A stretch of DNA of 32,795 nucleotides, from NCBI GenBank assembly GCA_945866245.1, contig CAMBGW010000002.1, positions 1 to 32,795 on the forward strand, read 5' to 3'. The DNA comes from Verrucomicrobia subdivision 6 bacterium. Its GTDB lineage: Bacteria > Verrucomicrobiota > Verrucomicrobiia > Methylacidiphilales > Verrucolacustridaceae. Positions within the stretch are counted from its first letter, which is position 1, and the number at the start of each line of letters is the position of its first letter. The notes beneath the pieces were generated by a model. That model saw only the letters and a program-made list of their open reading frames with translations. It was not told the origin of the DNA and searched no databases. The translations under genes were made by a program, and so were the position numbers. Below are positions 15,461 through 24,180 of the stretch, one piece after another.

Positions 15461-16660
15461 ATGTTCGTTTCCCGTATCCTTGCTTTTCTTGCCGCGGTTG
15501 CCCTGGGCCTTCTCGCCGCTGTCAGCCTCGTGCCCTTCTCCCAAGCTTTTCTTCCCCACCTTTCTGCACCCGCAAAAGCTCCCCCCGCCCCCGTCCTCAT
15601 CTCGATCGAAGATCTTGCTGGTGAATCTTGGCCTTGGCCTCGACTCGACCTGACCCTCGCCCTACGCGCGATGTCCCCTTACCGACCCGAGCCTGTTGGC
15701 CTTCTTCTTCCGCTCGACGCTCCCGATACCTTTGAACCCGCTCAAGATGACCAGCTCGCCCGTGCCCTCGCTGCCTATTTCTCCCCCGCGCTCTCCGCCA
15801 CCGCATTCTCCCTCCCCACCCAAGCCGATACTCTCTCTCTCCCAAAAATTCCTCACACCGGCTCAATCACCTCCCTGCGCGCCGCTGACTCTTTTTTTGC
15901 TCCTGAAAAAAGCATTCAACGCGCCGCGCAAACCGCCGCTTGGAAAGTCACCCCTGAATCAGACGGACTTCTCTGCCGCCTGCCCCTTGTCTTTCGGCAT
16001 GAAAACGCCGTCACCCCCTCTTGGCTTCTCTCGCTCTATGCACAAGCCCTAGGAGCCGACCTCTCCCACTCCACTCTCGCCGGTCGCCGCCTCATTTTGC
16101 GCGACAAAAATGATTTTGAGCTGCAGGCGATTCCTCTGGATCGCCGAGGCTCCGTGCCGATCGATTGGAGCCGACCCGATCAGCTCCCAGAAAAAATGGA
16201 GATTCGGGGAGTTGTCCTCGCGGCGGAACAGGAGCGAATCGGTGTTCGCCCTTACTACGATCTGAAAGGAATTTCAAAACGACCCGCCATCCTCGCGGGT
16301 GGCTTAGCCGAGGTAGATCCCATTATTGACTCTCCCATCGGTCGCCGCTCTCTTGCCGAAGCGGTAGTGCGAACCTGGACCGGATTAACCCGCGGCCCTG
16401 CCCCCGTGCTGCATCCTCCTTCCTGGACCATTTTCTTAGCTCTTTTTCTTGCCTCAGCTCTTGGCTTTTCTTCCGGAAAACGGGGCGGAGTTTGCTTGGG
16501 TGAAGCCATCGCCCTTGCCGGCCTCGTCATGGGCGCGGGCTGGATCGCGGCAAAAACAGAAGGTTACGCTGGAGCCTTTCCCTTGGCCCTCGGTGTCTTG
16601 CTCACCACCCTCGTCACCCCGCGTCTCTACCAATGGATGGAATCCTCTCATGTTCGTTGA
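15461..16660 (+). CDS. CHASE2-like membrane sensor protein without output domain
   Basis: A 399-residue membrane protein. A signal-anchor helix (about 5-30) is followed by an extracytoplasmic region resembling CHASE2: VLISIEDLAGESWPWPR (46-62), DGLLCRLPLVFRHENAVTPSW (about 168-188) and IPLDRRGSVPIDW (about 226-238). Three helices close the protein (about 309-326, 334-353, 361-380). In most CHASE2 proteins these helices lead into a kinase, cyclase or GGDEF domain; here the protein ends at once with MESSHVR. It may act with a separate partner or simply bind a ligand. It starts divergently from clpS (77-base gap) and overlaps obgE by 11 bases. Confidence 0.62.
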   Translation: MFVSRILAFLAAVALGLLAAVSLVPFSQAFLPHLSAPAKAPPAPVLISIEDLAGESWPWPRLDLTLALRAMSPYRPEPVGLLLPLDAPDTFEPAQDDQLARALAAYFSPALSATAFSLPTQADTLSLPKIPHTGSITSLRAADSFFAPEKSIQRAAQTAAWKVTPESDGLLCRLPLVFRHENAVTPSWLLSLYAQALGADLSHSTLAGRRLILRDKNDFELQAIPLDRRGSVPIDWSRPDQLPEKMEIRGVVLAAEQERIGVRPYYDLKGISKRPAILAGGLAEVDPIIDSPIGRRSLAEAVVRTWTGLTRGPAPVLHPPSWTIFLALFLASALGFSSGKRGGVCLGEAIALAGLVMGAGWIAAKTEGYAGAFPLALGVLLTTLVTPRLYQWMESSHVR

Positions 16661-17645
16661 TCGAGTCCGCCTTCATGCCAATTCGGGAAATGGAGGGCGT
16701 GGAGCCGTCAGTTTCCTGCGGGAAAAATTTGTACCCAAAGGCGGGCCTGACGGCGGCGATGGAGGCGAAGGTGGCGACGTCGTCCTCATCGTCGACCCCC
16801 AGCTCAATAACCTGATCGATCTCCGCTACCGCCCTCACGCTCGCGCCGGACACGGGGGAAGCGGAGGTGGCAAACAGTGCACAGGTCGCAACGGCAAAGA
16901 TTGTCTGCTCAAAGTTCCCCCAGGAACTGTCGTCTATCCCTTACCCCCTGGTGAGGTGGGAGACCCTCTCGTCGACTTAACCAACCCAGGAGAAAAGTTT
17001 GTCCTGTGCAAAGGGGGACGCGGGGGTCGCGGAAATTCCCGCTTCGCTACCTCGACTCGGCAAACCCCTCGGCACGCAGAAGATGGCCGTCCGGGCGAAG
17101 CCGGTGAGTTCATTCTTATCCTTAAGTCGATCGCGCAAGTCGGTCTGGTTGGGCTTCCTAACGCAGGAAAATCGAGCCTCTTGGCCGCTTTCTCCGCTGC
17201 ACGGCCCAAAATCGCATCCTACCCTTTCACCACTCTTGCCCCCTACATCGGAGTCGTAGGCTCGCCCGAAGAAACACGTTTTACCTTAGCAGACATACCG
17301 GGGCTGATTGAGGGCGCGAATGAGGGCAAGGGACTGGGACACGACTTCCTGCGCCACATCGAACGTTGCTCCGTACTGCTTATCGTCATCGATACCGCAG
17401 GGGTGGATGGAAGAAATCCCGTCGAGGACTATCGACTCCTGCGAAAAGAGCTACGATTACACGATGTCGCTCTTGGTAAACGCCCCTTTCTTGTCGCCGC
17501 TAATAAAAGCGACCTTCCCGAATCTGCCGAACACATGGCGGCTCTTCGCGCAGCTGCCCGACGCGCCATTTTTCCTATTTCCACGAAAAGCGGAGAGGGC
17601 CTACCTGCCCTTCTCGACGCCGTTCGGAAATCCCTACCGGCTTGA
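16650..17645 (+). CDS. obgE: GTPase Obg/CgtA
   Basis: A 331-residue Obg-family GTPase. I start at the ATG at 16650 because MFVDRVRLHANSGNGGRGAVSF is the exact family N-terminus; the open frame runs further upstream but only as a shadow of the CHASE2 gene. The glycine-rich Obg fold covers 1-158 (many GG repeats, such as GGDGGEGGD). The GTPase domain follows: G1 GLPNAGKSS (168-176), DIPG (215-218) and NKSD. The optional C-terminal OCT domain is absent. Obg binds the 50S ribosome and links growth to GTP level. The gene overlaps the CHASE2 gene by 11 bases, so they are probably co-expressed. Confidence 0.95.
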   Translation: MFVDRVRLHANSGNGGRGAVSFLREKFVPKGGPDGGDGGEGGDVVLIVDPQLNNLIDLRYRPHARAGHGGSGGGKQCTGRNGKDCLLKVPPGTVVYPLPPGEVGDPLVDLTNPGEKFVLCKGGRGGRGNSRFATSTRQTPRHAEDGRPGEAGEFILILKSIAQVGLVGLPNAGKSSLLAAFSAARPKIASYPFTTLAPYIGVVGSPEETRFTLADIPGLIEGANEGKGLGHDFLRHIERCSVLLIVIDTAGVDGRNPVEDYRLLRKELRLHDVALGKRPFLVAANKSDLPESAEHMAALRAAARRAIFPISTKSGEGLPALLDAVRKSLPA

Positions 17646-17654
17646 CCCGGTAGG
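17633..17654 (+). terminator. Hairpin overlapping the obgE stop
   Basis: CCTACCGG (17633-17640) and CCGGTAGG (17647-17654) form a perfect 8-bp stem with a 6-base loop spanning the obgE stop codon. No long T-tract follows, so it may stabilise the mRNA or act as a factor-assisted terminator instead of an intrinsic one. Confidence 0.4.
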
Positions 17655-17686
17655 CTAGATACTTCACATTATTAACCATTCATAGT

Positions 17687-18715
17687 ATGAAACATTATTT
17701 CATCCCATGTCTTCTTCTTGCCCTTGGGGGCTGCATGAAAGGCGGCGGACCCCCCAAGGATCCCCCTGTCCCGGCTGAACTCGTCACCGTGGAGGTAGGT
17801 CCCTTGCGTGAAACCCTCGAAGCAATCGGCACCCTCGAAGCAGATGAGTACGTCAACCTGCGTCCCGAAGTAGACGGCGAGATCACTTCGATCCAGATGA
17901 CGGAGGGGGACACTGTCAAAAAAGGAGATCTACTCTTTCAAATCGATGAGTCGAAACAGGCCGCCGCCGTCGCCGAGGCCGAAGCCGACTACAACTACAG
18001 CCAGGAAACCCTGAAACGATCCGATACCCTCCTTCAGGACGGGACGATTTCTCAACAAGAACACGACCAAACCCGCGCTGCCTACCAACGGGGTGTGGCC
18101 ACTCTCAATCTAGCAAAAAAGCGGATGCGGGAATACACCCTCACCGCCCCGTTCGACGGAGTTCTCGGTCACCGCAACGTCAGTATTGGCCAGTACGTTA
18201 ATCCCCAGACCACCCTCGTGAGCATCTATGCCATGGATCGAATGAAGCTCACCTTCACCGTCCCCGAACGTTGCAGCGCAACCGTTCATCCTGGGCAAAC
18301 TCTCGCCGTGCGGGTTGCTGCTTATCCCGAGGAAAAATTTTCTGGAGAGATTTACCTCATCGAGCCCCAGATCGATATCGCCACGCGGACTGTTCCCGTT
18401 CGCGCCTTCATTCCGAACTCCGATCACCGACTGAAACCCGGCATGTTCGCAAACCTCACCCTTGCCATCGGGACAAAACCCAACGCCCTCACCATTCCGG
18501 AGGATTGCCTCTTTCCCCACAATGGCGGCTTTGCCGTCTACCGCGCGACCGATGGCCTTGCCGAGCTCGTGCCGGTCAAAGTAGGCCTTCGAATTCCTGG
18601 CCGAATTGAGATTCTGGAGGGCCTTCGACCTGGTGATCAGGTGGCGCGCTCTGGGAATCTACGCCTGGCTCCAGGCAGAAAACTAATCCTGCAAACCGAA
18701 GCCCCCCGCGGATGA
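17687..18715 (+). CDS. RND efflux periplasmic adaptor (lipoprotein)
   Basis: A 342-residue membrane-fusion protein of the AcrA/MexE type. The N-terminus has a lipoprotein signal, with C16 in LALGGC as the probable lipidated Cys. The barrel-sandwich half-motif LRPEVDGEITSIQMTEGDTVKKGDLLFQID (about 64-93, in which GDTVKKGD is the biotinyl-like turn) is followed by a helical hairpin (about 95-145) and the partner half-motif TLTAPFDGVLGHRNVSIGQYV (about 147-167). It bridges the pump to an outer-membrane channel; no TolC-like channel gene is in the window. The stop overlaps the pump start (ATGA). Confidence 0.93.
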   Translation: MKHYFIPCLLLALGGCMKGGGPPKDPPVPAELVTVEVGPLRETLEAIGTLEADEYVNLRPEVDGEITSIQMTEGDTVKKGDLLFQIDESKQAAAVAEAEADYNYSQETLKRSDTLLQDGTISQQEHDQTRAAYQRGVATLNLAKKRMREYTLTAPFDGVLGHRNVSIGQYVNPQTTLVSIYAMDRMKLTFTVPERCSATVHPGQTLAVRVAAYPEEKFSGEIYLIEPQIDIATRTVPVRAFIPNSDHRLKPGMFANLTLAIGTKPNALTIPEDCLFPHNGGFAVYRATDGLAELVPVKVGLRIPGRIEILEGLRPGDQVARSGNLRLAPGRKLILQTEAPRG

Positions 18716-21700
18716 ATCTGCCCGAATTCTGTATTCGGCGCCCGATCGCCGCCGTCATGTTGAATCTGGCGTTGGCGGTCATCGGCATCGTTGGTCTTTC
18801 CCGACTCCCCGTTCGTGAGTTGCCCGATATCGATCCACCTGTTGTCTCGGTCACCACCATTTACCCGGGGGCCAATGCCGAACTCGTCGAGGCAGACGTC
18901 ACCGAGCCCATGGAGCAGGAGATTAACAACATTCCCGGAATCAAAATTCTCCGGAGCGAGTCCCGCGAGCAGGTCAGCGCCATCACCATCGAATTTGAAC
19001 TCAATCGTAACGTGGATATCGGCGCACAAGACATCCGAGACCGAATCAGCCGTGTTCGAGACAAGCTCCCCCAAGACATTAAGGAGCCCATCGTCGCCAA
19101 GCAGGATGCCGATGCCCAAGAGGTCATGTGGGTGGCCCTCTCCAGTCCCTCCCGATCCACTTTGGAACTTTCCAATCTGGCCGAGCGGCAAATTAAGGAC
19201 CGCCTGCAAATTCTCCCTGGAGTGGGTGGAATCAACTTTGGAGGCGAGAAGCGTCCCTCGATGCGAATCTGGCTGAATACGGCGAAAATGTCCTCTCGCC
19301 AAGTCACCGCCGCCGATATTCGCAGTCTTCTCCAAAGAGAAAATGTGGAGCTTCCCTCCGGTAAAATCGAGGGCCAAAGCCGCTCCCTGAGCATCCTTGC
19401 CCGCGGCCGAATGGACCAACCCGAGCAGTACGCCGACCTGATCGTTCGGGAGAGCGATGGTTCCCCCGTGCGTCTTCGAGACGTCGCCACGATCGAGATT
19501 GGTCCGGAAGTCGAAGATACCATCGCCCGTTTTAGCGGCCAACCCGCCGTCGGTCTCGGGGTTGTCAAACAGTCGGATGCAAATGCGGTGGATGTCGCCC
19601 GCGGGGTTCGCCGTGAGTTGGAAAAGATCAAGCCGACTCTCCCCCCCGATGTTTGCATCGATATTCCTTACGACTCGTCCCTTTACGTCGAGGCCGCGAT
19701 TGATGAGGTGGGAGCCACTCTGGGCATCTCCTTTGTCCTCGTTGTGCTCCTCATCTACTTCTTCCTGCACAACGCTCGTGCCACACTCATTCCATCGGCT
19801 GCGATTCCTCTATCCATCCTCGCCACTTTCGGGCTCCTCTACTTTCTCGGCTACAGCGTCAATATCCTCACCCTCCTCGCTCTGGTCCTAGCCATCGGAA
19901 TCGTGGTGGACGACGCGATCGTCGTCCTTGAAAATATCATGCGCCATATCGAAGAAGGCATGTCCCCTTTTGAGGCCAGCATTCTTTCGATGAAGGAAAT
20001 TACCGGCGCCGTCCTCGCCATCACCGCCAGTCTGATTGTCGTCTTTCTACCCATCGCTTTTCAAAGCGGGACGACTGGAATCTTATTTCGCGAATTTGCC
20101 ATCACTTTAGCTGGCTCAGTTGCCATTTCCGCTTTTGTCGCTTTGACCCTCAGCCCAGCTTTGGGGGCTCACTTTCTCAAACCAAAAACCGATCACACGA
20201 CCGCTTTTTCCCGCTGGGTCGAACGAATTCTCTATCGTCTCTCTTCCGCCTACGCCAAAAGCCTCGCCGCTGCCCTTCGCTCCCCTCGAATTCTTCTTGG
20301 ACTCGGGGTGGGTATTCTGGCCCTCACCATCCTCCTCTACCGAGCGATTCCCCAAGAGTTTCTTCCAGACGAGGATAAGGGCACGATCATAGCCGTAATT
20401 GTTACGCCAGAGGGTTCCACCCCAGAGTCCACCGACCGCTATCTTCGTCAGGCAGAAAAGATCGCCTCCGAATATCCGGAAGTCCTGAGCTACTTCAGCG
20501 CGGTTGCTTTGTCTCGTGGGGCACCAGGCCAGGCAAACCTTGGAATTATGTTCATACGCCTGAAAAAAGACCGCGATCGCTCCGCGCTTGTCCTCGCACG
20601 TCCGGGAGCCAGGGGCTCGATGTTCACCCGAATGATTTCCGAAATCCAAGGCGCTGTGGTTATCCCCTTTTTGCCAAAGGCCGTCGGGCGCGGTTTTGGG
20701 GAGTCTTTCCAAGTGATTCTACAATCCTCCAATCTGGCACTTCTTGAAAAAACGGCCCGCCAACTGCGGGACGAAATCGCCGAGGCTGGATTTTTGAGCC
20801 AACCGCGAACAAACTTTAATTACGAGAAACCTCAACTCAGTCTGAAGATCGATCGGGAACGAGCTTCCAGCTTAGGAGTCTCCGTTCGCGATATCTCCGA
20901 AGCCCTGCAAATCCTTCTGGGCGGACTTGATATCTCCCGTTTCAATTATGAAGGCAAACAGTACGACGTCATTGCTCAGCTCAAGCGAGCCGATCGCCTT
21001 GTCCCCGATGAGCTCAACTCGCTCTATGTTCGCACCCAAAGTGGTGAGCTGGTGCCAATTCGTAATCTTGTCACAACTTCTGAGCAAGGTTCGGTTAACT
21101 CGATTTTCCACTTTTTGCGACAACGAAGCGCCTCTGTTACCGGTCAACCCCAAGGTGTCACCTTGGGACAGGCGATTGAAAAGACGGAGGAGATCGCACG
21201 GCGCATTCTTCCACCTGAAGTGACCTTAGAGTTTGACGGAGAGGCCCGAGAGCTTCGTTCGGGTCGAGGCGAAGCCTGGCAAATCATCATTTTAGCTCTT
21301 CTCATCGTTTACATGGCGCTCGCCGCACAGTTTGAAAGCCTCGTTCATCCCCTCACGATTATGGTCGCCCTTCCCTTGGCGGTTTTTGGTGCACTTCTCT
21401 TTATTTTTTCGCTGGGTTTCATCAACCAGCTAGCTGTCATCCCCCAGTATGCTCCCCCCGGGGCTCTTCCGGCCCCTCTCGCTTGGCTTTTCGGAGTTTT
21501 GCCCGAAATCCCTTCAATGAATCTCAATCTTTATAGCCTAATCGGCTTGGTTCTCCTTTTGGGCCTAGTCACAAAGAATTCCATTCTCCTCGTTGAGTTT
21601 GCCAACCAAAGACGTGCCTTAGGAATTTCGGCAGTCGAGGCCATGCGCCAGGCGGGAGCGGTGCGACTACGTCCCATTCTCATGACGGCACTTTCCACAA

Positions 21701-21888
21701 TTATCGGCATTTTGCCTATCGCCTTAGGCTTGGGAGCGGGGGCGGAAAGTCGCCGCCCTCTAGGTGTTGCCGTTGTCGGTGGGATGCTCTCCTCCACATT
21801 TCTGACTTTGTATCTCGTTCCCGCTTTTTACGTCATCATCGATCGTCTTCTTCCTGGTCGAAAAGCCACACCAGTACCCTTGTCCTAA
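18712..21888 (+). CDS. RND-family multidrug efflux pump (HAE1 type)
   Basis: A 1058-residue inner-membrane pump of the AcrB/MexF kind with the usual duplicated 12-helix layout. The proton-relay aspartates are D400 and D401 in IVVDDAIVVLEN, and the relay lysine is K955 in LVTKNSILLVEFAN. N-terminal MNLPEFCIRRPIAAVMLNLAL and the periplasmic VTTIYPGANAELVEADVTEPMEQEI block are typical. An unusual Pro-rich insertion of roughly 30-35 residues lies at about 900-935 (QYAPPGALPAPLAWLFGVLP), between two late helices that AcrB joins by a short loop. Substrates cannot be predicted. A TonB-like gene follows after 26 bases. Confidence 0.95.
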   Translation: MNLPEFCIRRPIAAVMLNLALAVIGIVGLSRLPVRELPDIDPPVVSVTTIYPGANAELVEADVTEPMEQEINNIPGIKILRSESREQVSAITIEFELNRNVDIGAQDIRDRISRVRDKLPQDIKEPIVAKQDADAQEVMWVALSSPSRSTLELSNLAERQIKDRLQILPGVGGINFGGEKRPSMRIWLNTAKMSSRQVTAADIRSLLQRENVELPSGKIEGQSRSLSILARGRMDQPEQYADLIVRESDGSPVRLRDVATIEIGPEVEDTIARFSGQPAVGLGVVKQSDANAVDVARGVRRELEKIKPTLPPDVCIDIPYDSSLYVEAAIDEVGATLGISFVLVVLLIYFFLHNARATLIPSAAIPLSILATFGLLYFLGYSVNILTLLALVLAIGIVVDDAIVVLENIMRHIEEGMSPFEASILSMKEITGAVLAITASLIVVFLPIAFQSGTTGILFREFAITLAGSVAISAFVALTLSPALGAHFLKPKTDHTTAFSRWVERILYRLSSAYAKSLAAALRSPRILLGLGVGILALTILLYRAIPQEFLPDEDKGTIIAVIVTPEGSTPESTDRYLRQAEKIASEYPEVLSYFSAVALSRGAPGQANLGIMFIRLKKDRDRSALVLARPGARGSMFTRMISEIQGAVVIPFLPKAVGRGFGESFQVILQSSNLALLEKTARQLRDEIAEAGFLSQPRTNFNYEKPQLSLKIDRERASSLGVSVRDISEALQILLGGLDISRFNYEGKQYDVIAQLKRADRLVPDELNSLYVRTQSGELVPIRNLVTTSEQGSVNSIFHFLRQRSASVTGQPQGVTLGQAIEKTEEIARRILPPEVTLEFDGEARELRSGRGEAWQIIILALLIVYMALAAQFESLVHPLTIMVALPLAVFGALLFIFSLGFINQLAVIPQYAPPGALPAPLAWLFGVLPEIPSMNLNLYSLIGLVLLLGLVTKNSILLVEFANQRRALGISAVEAMRQAGAVRLRPILMTALSTIIGILPIALGLGAGAESRRPLGVAVVGGMLSSTFLTLYLVPAFYVIIDRLLPGRKATPVPLS

Positions 21889-21914
21889 ACCCTTTTGTTT
21901 CCTACTTTCAATGG

Positions 21915-22979
21915 ATGACCATGGCTATGCCTCCAGAGGGGGTCTCTCCCTTGCCCTATGCGAACGAAGACGCGCGCGACAAACGGGACATGGTCATTGC
22001 GTCTCTTTTTACTTTTCTCTACCTCTTACTTTTTGGCTTCTTTTGGATCTCCTCCCAAACTTTGACCGCACTACAAAAAAAAGCCCCAGAGAATGTCGTG
22101 CGAACAAATATAAAAATTCAACGGCTGGCTCAGCCCCCCCAAATGGCTCCCCCGATGCAAAGCCAGTTTGTCGATGCCTCTGGACTCAAGGAGGTAGATA
22201 AGCCCGACCCGCGAACTGCCCTCCAGAGCGATCGCAATACCGCGGCCTCAAGCAAGGTCGTCAATGGGACCGACACGACTTTAGGAGGCCAAGACGGAAA
22301 GAAAGATGACTCTTTAACCATGCGCGATTCCCAGTTTTCACCCAACCCTGCCTCCCCTCCTCCTTCGGCCCGCCTCAGCCCCTCCACTGCCAAACCCGCC
22401 CAACAACCCCCTAAACCTGCCCCTGCCCTACCCAAAACCGAACTTCTCAAGCCCACCCCCGGCCCAGGCACACCGATCGAAAAAGCCAACGACACCCCTG
22501 AGGCAAAAGAAGATCCCTCTCAATCGCAAAATGATTCCCCACCCTCAGCCGCCCAAGCCGCTTCCAACGCCTCTGACTCCTCCTCGGCCATGGCACCTCC
22601 TCCCGACATCTTTCGGGATCGAAGCGCCGTTTCCGGTGGGGCTGCTATGGGACAAGATGCCTCGTTCGCCTCCATGGGCACCGCCCTCGGTCGCTACCAA
22701 CACAAACTCTATCTGGCGATTGGCTCACGCTGGAATCTGAAGGTAGCTCAAACAATGGCGCAGATCGGAGTCGACCGAGTCGTTGTTCGCTTCCATGTTA
22801 ACGCCGACGGTACAATCTCCGACCTCGATATCGTTCAAGGGAACCCCAACTCGATTCTTGGTATGATCAGCTCCGATTCGATCAAGCAATCCAGCGACCT
22901 AATCGGCCCCTTTCCTGCCGATCTAAAAGCCGAAAAACCCGGCGGCTTCCCATGGCAACTAGCCTTTCGTATCTACTAG
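21915..22979 (+). CDS. TonB-like energy-transducing protein
   Basis: A 354-residue protein with TonB/TolA architecture. The cytoplasmic stub (1-26) leads to one membrane helix (about 27-47). A long Pro/Ala/Ser/Gln-rich periplasmic region (about 60-235) follows, and a C-terminal domain of about 100 residues with VDRVVVRFHVNADGTISDLDIVQGNP, the beta strands typical of TonB C-termini. It should transmit the ExbB-ExbD proton motive force to the outer membrane. It sits directly before exbB and exbD and after the RND pump. The C-terminal domain resembles TonB more than TolA, but a Tol-Pal role is possible; no tolB or pal gene is present. Confidence 0.75.
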   Translation: MTMAMPPEGVSPLPYANEDARDKRDMVIASLFTFLYLLLFGFFWISSQTLTALQKKAPENVVRTNIKIQRLAQPPQMAPPMQSQFVDASGLKEVDKPDPRTALQSDRNTAASSKVVNGTDTTLGGQDGKKDDSLTMRDSQFSPNPASPPPSARLSPSTAKPAQQPPKPAPALPKTELLKPTPGPGTPIEKANDTPEAKEDPSQSQNDSPPSAAQAASNASDSSSAMAPPPDIFRDRSAVSGGAAMGQDASFASMGTALGRYQHKLYLAIGSRWNLKVAQTMAQIGVDRVVVRFHVNADGTISDLDIVQGNPNSILGMISSDSIKQSSDLIGPFPADLKAEKPGGFPWQLAFRIY

Positions 22980-23027
22980 CAGATCAAAGCTGGCCAAACT
23001 TTCGCCTTTCACTAGATTCATACTCTT

Positions 23028-23675
23028 ATGGGACTCGATGTCATCAGCACTTTGCAAGATCTGACCAAGGTCAGCCCTTTCATCATCGCAGCCATCCTTT
23101 TTCCACTCGTCTCATGTCTAATTTCCGGCCTTTTTCTATCGACCGTCATCTTCCTCCGCCTGCGCCGTGATCGTGTTGCTCCCAAAGATATTATCGATGC
23201 GATTCGTGCCCTCAAAGCTGGCGGAAATACGGAAACACTTGTGCGCCTCTGCGTGCGCAACGACTCCCCCCTCGCCCGCCTCGTCAATAGCTCGTTGGAA
23301 CACTCCTCTCTCCCTCGCGGTGAAAATGTGGAGGCTCTGCAAACCCTCGCCCGCACCGAAGTGGCCCGACTCGAACGCGGCATCGTTTACCTAGAAATCT
23401 TTGTGGGTGCTTCTCCTCTCCTCGGCCTCGTGGGAACGGTATCCGGCCTCATCACCATCTTTGCCGCCGTCGGCAGCGAGAACAGTGACCCTGCAAAAAT
23501 CTCTGCCGGTATCGCCGAAGCCCTTCACACCACCGTTCTGGGTATCGGCACGGCCATCATTATGCTGTTTCCTTTCACCTTCTTTAGCAAAAAGATCGAC
23601 GTTCTTTCCGTAGAGCTCGAAGAGTACTCCATGCTACTCCTCAAGAAGCTCTACACCGAAGAAGTCCCTGCCTAA
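23028..23675 (+). CDS. exbB: ExbB/TolQ/MotA-family proton channel protein
   Basis: A 215-residue protein with three membrane helices. One is near residues 18-42. The other two carry the diagnostic ASPLLGLVGTVSGLITIFAAVG (about 128-149) and AGIAEALHTTVLGIGTAIIMLFPF (about 161-184) motifs, with the conserved Gly-rich and Thr residues of the proton path. The cytoplasmic part between helix 1 and 2 contains a basic segment. It would form the ExbB-ExbD motor in the inner membrane, driving the TonB-like protein encoded just upstream (48-base gap). Confidence 0.92.
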   Translation: MGLDVISTLQDLTKVSPFIIAAILFPLVSCLISGLFLSTVIFLRLRRDRVAPKDIIDAIRALKAGGNTETLVRLCVRNDSPLARLVNSSLEHSSLPRGENVEALQTLARTEVARLERGIVYLEIFVGASPLLGLVGTVSGLITIFAAVGSENSDPAKISAGIAEALHTTVLGIGTAIIMLFPFTFFSKKIDVLSVELEEYSMLLLKKLYTEEVPA

Positions 23676-23697
23676 CCCCCTCCCGGGTCCGCCCGCG

Positions 23698-24180
23698 ATG
23701 AAGTTTAAATCCACCCGTCGACGCCGAGTCGAAATCAATGTCATTCCGTTGATCGACATTCTATGCATGCTCCTCATCTTCTTTATCGTCACGACAAGCT
23801 TTAAAAAGAAAACCGCCTCCGTCGACGTCACTCCTCCCAAATCGGAAAAAGGAACCGAAAAGGTGGAAGAGGCTAAGACCGCTCCTCCCGAACTCACCCT
23901 AAAGTCCGCCAAGGCGGCCGAATATGCGAAACTTTACGACGATGACAAATTTCCTCTCTACCTCGGGGATCAGACCCTCAATCTCAATGTGAAATCCGAC
24001 ACCTTCCGGGCGGAATTAGCAAAAACTCTCAAGGATCGTAAGGTAAAGAATATCATCCTCAATTTCGATGAGACCACTCCTATCGCCATTTTCTTCAAGT
24101 TTTTCGATGCGTGTGAGGACGCCGGCGTCCCGATCTCCGTCCGTACATCCAAGATCGGTGGCGCTACTGCCACCCCCTGA
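23698..24180 (+). CDS. exbD: ExbD/TolR-family proton channel protein
   Basis: A 160-residue protein with the ExbD pattern: a basic N-terminus (STRRRRVEIN), one membrane helix (about 15-35) and a periplasmic domain. The proton-carrying Asp is D20 in INVIPLIDILCML, and the helix continues IFFIVTTSF. The periplasmic part (60-160) contains the LNVKSDTFRAELAKTL and IILNFDETTPIAIFFKFFDACEDAG segments typical of the family. It is coupled to exbB (22-base gap) and ends at the upstream limit of the deformylase gene. Confidence 0.92.
   Translation: MKFKSTRRRRVEINVIPLIDILCMLLIFFIVTTSFKKKTASVDVTPPKSEKGTEKVEEAKTAPPELTLKSAKAAEYAKLYDDDKFPLYLGDQTLNLNVKSDTFRAELAKTLKDRKVKNIILNFDETTPIAIFFKFFDACEDAGVPISVRTSKIGGATATP

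Noticed and set aside
16449-16649. N-terminal extension of obgE
   Set aside because: The extension is the out-of-frame shadow of the CHASE2 gene; the Obg family begins at MFVDRV (16650).
18637-19770. Long open frame on the minus strand (about 377 codons) opposite the RND pump
   Set aside because: It lies fully opposite a well-supported conserved gene, shows no family motifs, and arises from the codon bias of the + strand gene.
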